Positions 5,602 to 6,253 of a DNA stretch of 6,253 nt are shown one piece after another. The notes under the pieces were generated by a model. It was not told the DNA's origin. It saw only the letters and a program-made list of their open reading frames with translations, and did no database searches. The first letter of the stretch is position 1. Each line of letters starts with the position of its first letter. Source of the stretch: Elusimicrobiota bacterium (lineage in GTDB: Bacteria > Elusimicrobiota > Elusimicrobia > UBA1565 > UBA9628); the NCBI GenBank assembly GCA_028717865.1, contig JAQUMZ010000168.1, forward strand, positions 1 through 6,253, given 5' to 3'. The position numbers and the translations under genes are program-made.

Positions 5602-6253
5602 TTAGTGGCAGCTGGCGTGGGGGCCAGCCGGGAGGGCCAGCGCCTTGGAGATGGAGCCGGTCTGGCGGCTGCGGAACCTGGGAACGTCGCTGCGGTAGAA
5701 GAGCAGGACCTTGCGCACGTAGCTGCGGGTTTCCGCCCGCCAGACGTCCTTGCGCAAGGCGCGCGGTCCGGCGTTGTAGGCCGCGATTATGCGCTGGACC
5801 ACCCAGTTCGGAGCCTTGCGGTAGGGCACGCCCTTGAGCCGGTATTCCTTCCAGGCCGCGCGGTAGAGCACGGCAAGATAGGCCGTCCCGGCTCGTATGT
5901 TGGCGTCGGGCTCATGGAGACTGTCGCCCGGGACGCCTAACTCCTCGGCCGTGGCGGGCATGATCTGCATGAGACCGCGCGCCCCGCGCGGAGAGCGCGC
6001 GGCGGTGGAAAATTCGGACTCGGCGGCGATGATGGCCTTGACCAGCCTGGGATCGAGCCGCCAGCGCGCCGCGTGGCGCAGGATCAGGCCGTCGTAGCGG
6101 TCGATGAACTCGGGCTGGTCGAGCAGGACGCCGAAGGTTCGCCGGTAGGCCCGCGAGGGCCGGGGCGCCGGCACCACGGCCCGGCGGCGGGCCGGGACGA
6201 TCTTGAGGCCGGCCGCCGGCACGATTATGGAGCCGGCGACGGCCCGGGGAGGG
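5602..6253 (-). CDS. Lytic transglycosylase, SLT/GH23 domain (5' end outside window)
   Basis: This protein resembles soluble and membrane-bound lytic transglycosylases that cut the MurNAc-GlcNAc bond of peptidoglycan in the periplasm. The SLT domain is clear: DPRLVKAIIAAESEFSTAARS contains the catalytic glutamate (codon 6019-6021), followed by PRGARGLMQIMPATAEELGV, then NIRAGTAYLAVLYR, IIAAYNAGPRAL and ETRSYVRKVLLFY. The first start codon inside the window is the GTG ending at 6222, which would give 206 aa. The frame stays open to the window edge, reading P-P-R-A-V-A-G-S-I-I before it. A-V-A followed by G looks like the end of a signal peptide, as expected for an exported enzyme, so the true start probably lies beyond 6253. 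The C-terminus after the domain is a short basic tail with no PG-binding domain visible. It converges on the operon and is probably unrelated in function. Confidence 0.9.
   Translation of the reverse strand, partial: PPRAVAGSIIVPAAGLKIVPARRRAVVPAPRPSRAYRRTFGVLLDQPEFIDRYDGLILRHAARWRLDPRLVKAIIAAESEFSTAARSPRGARGLMQIMPATAEELGVPGDSLHEPDANIRAGTAYLAVLYRAAWKEYRLKGVPYRKAPNWVVQRIIAAYNAGPRALRKDVWRAETRSYVRKVLLFYRSDVPRFRSRQTGSISKALALPAGPHASCH

Noticed and set aside
5536..5940. + strand open frames over the transglycosylase 3' half
   Set aside because: The - strand frame has clear SLT-domain motifs; the + strand products have none.

Overview
This GC-rich bacterial window holds the conserved transcription/translation operon nusA - infB - rbfA - truB - riboflavin kinase, all on the + strand. 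A convergent, 5'-incomplete lytic transglycosylase gene follows on the - strand. The content is chromosomal housekeeping. I see no phage, transposon, CRISPR, toxin-antitoxin or defence gene. The lineage cannot be fixed from this window. The strong GC bias, Lys-rich then Ala/Pro-rich IF2 N-terminus, single-domain TruB and kinase-only RibF suggest a less-studied bacterial phylum. Elusimicrobiota is my guess, held with low confidence.

Layout: nusA (1-1270) lacks only about two bases of its probable ATG. A 90-99 bp gap follows, whose last 60 bp turn AT-richer and carry an extended -10 promoter 7 bp from an in-frame ATG of infB, an arrangement suggesting a leaderless infB transcript. infB runs to 3853. 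rbfA (3880-4230) has a good Shine-Dalgarno. rbfA/truB and truB/ribF each overlap by four bases (GTGA), and the two junctions have nearly the same sequence. The last gene of the operon encodes only the riboflavin kinase half of the usual bifunctional RibF. From 5312 to 5601 there is no credible gene. That stretch has a strong 12-bp hairpin, a tandem repeat of about 29 bp with one compensatory difference, and a run of adjacent stem-loops. The - strand gene (5602-6253) is a GH23-type lytic transglycosylase whose signal peptide is cut by the window edge.

How they work together: NusA acts in elongation, pausing and antitermination of transcription. IF2 delivers initiator tRNA to the 30S subunit. 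RbfA matures the 30S subunit. TruB makes pseudouridine 55 in tRNAs. The kinase makes FMN and is a common passenger at the end of this operon. The transglycosylase, which acts on peptidoglycan, is an unrelated neighbour.

I did not find a new biological system. The best leads are the kinase-only RibF next to a PUA-less TruB, the structured convergent intergenic region, and the possible leaderless infB start.
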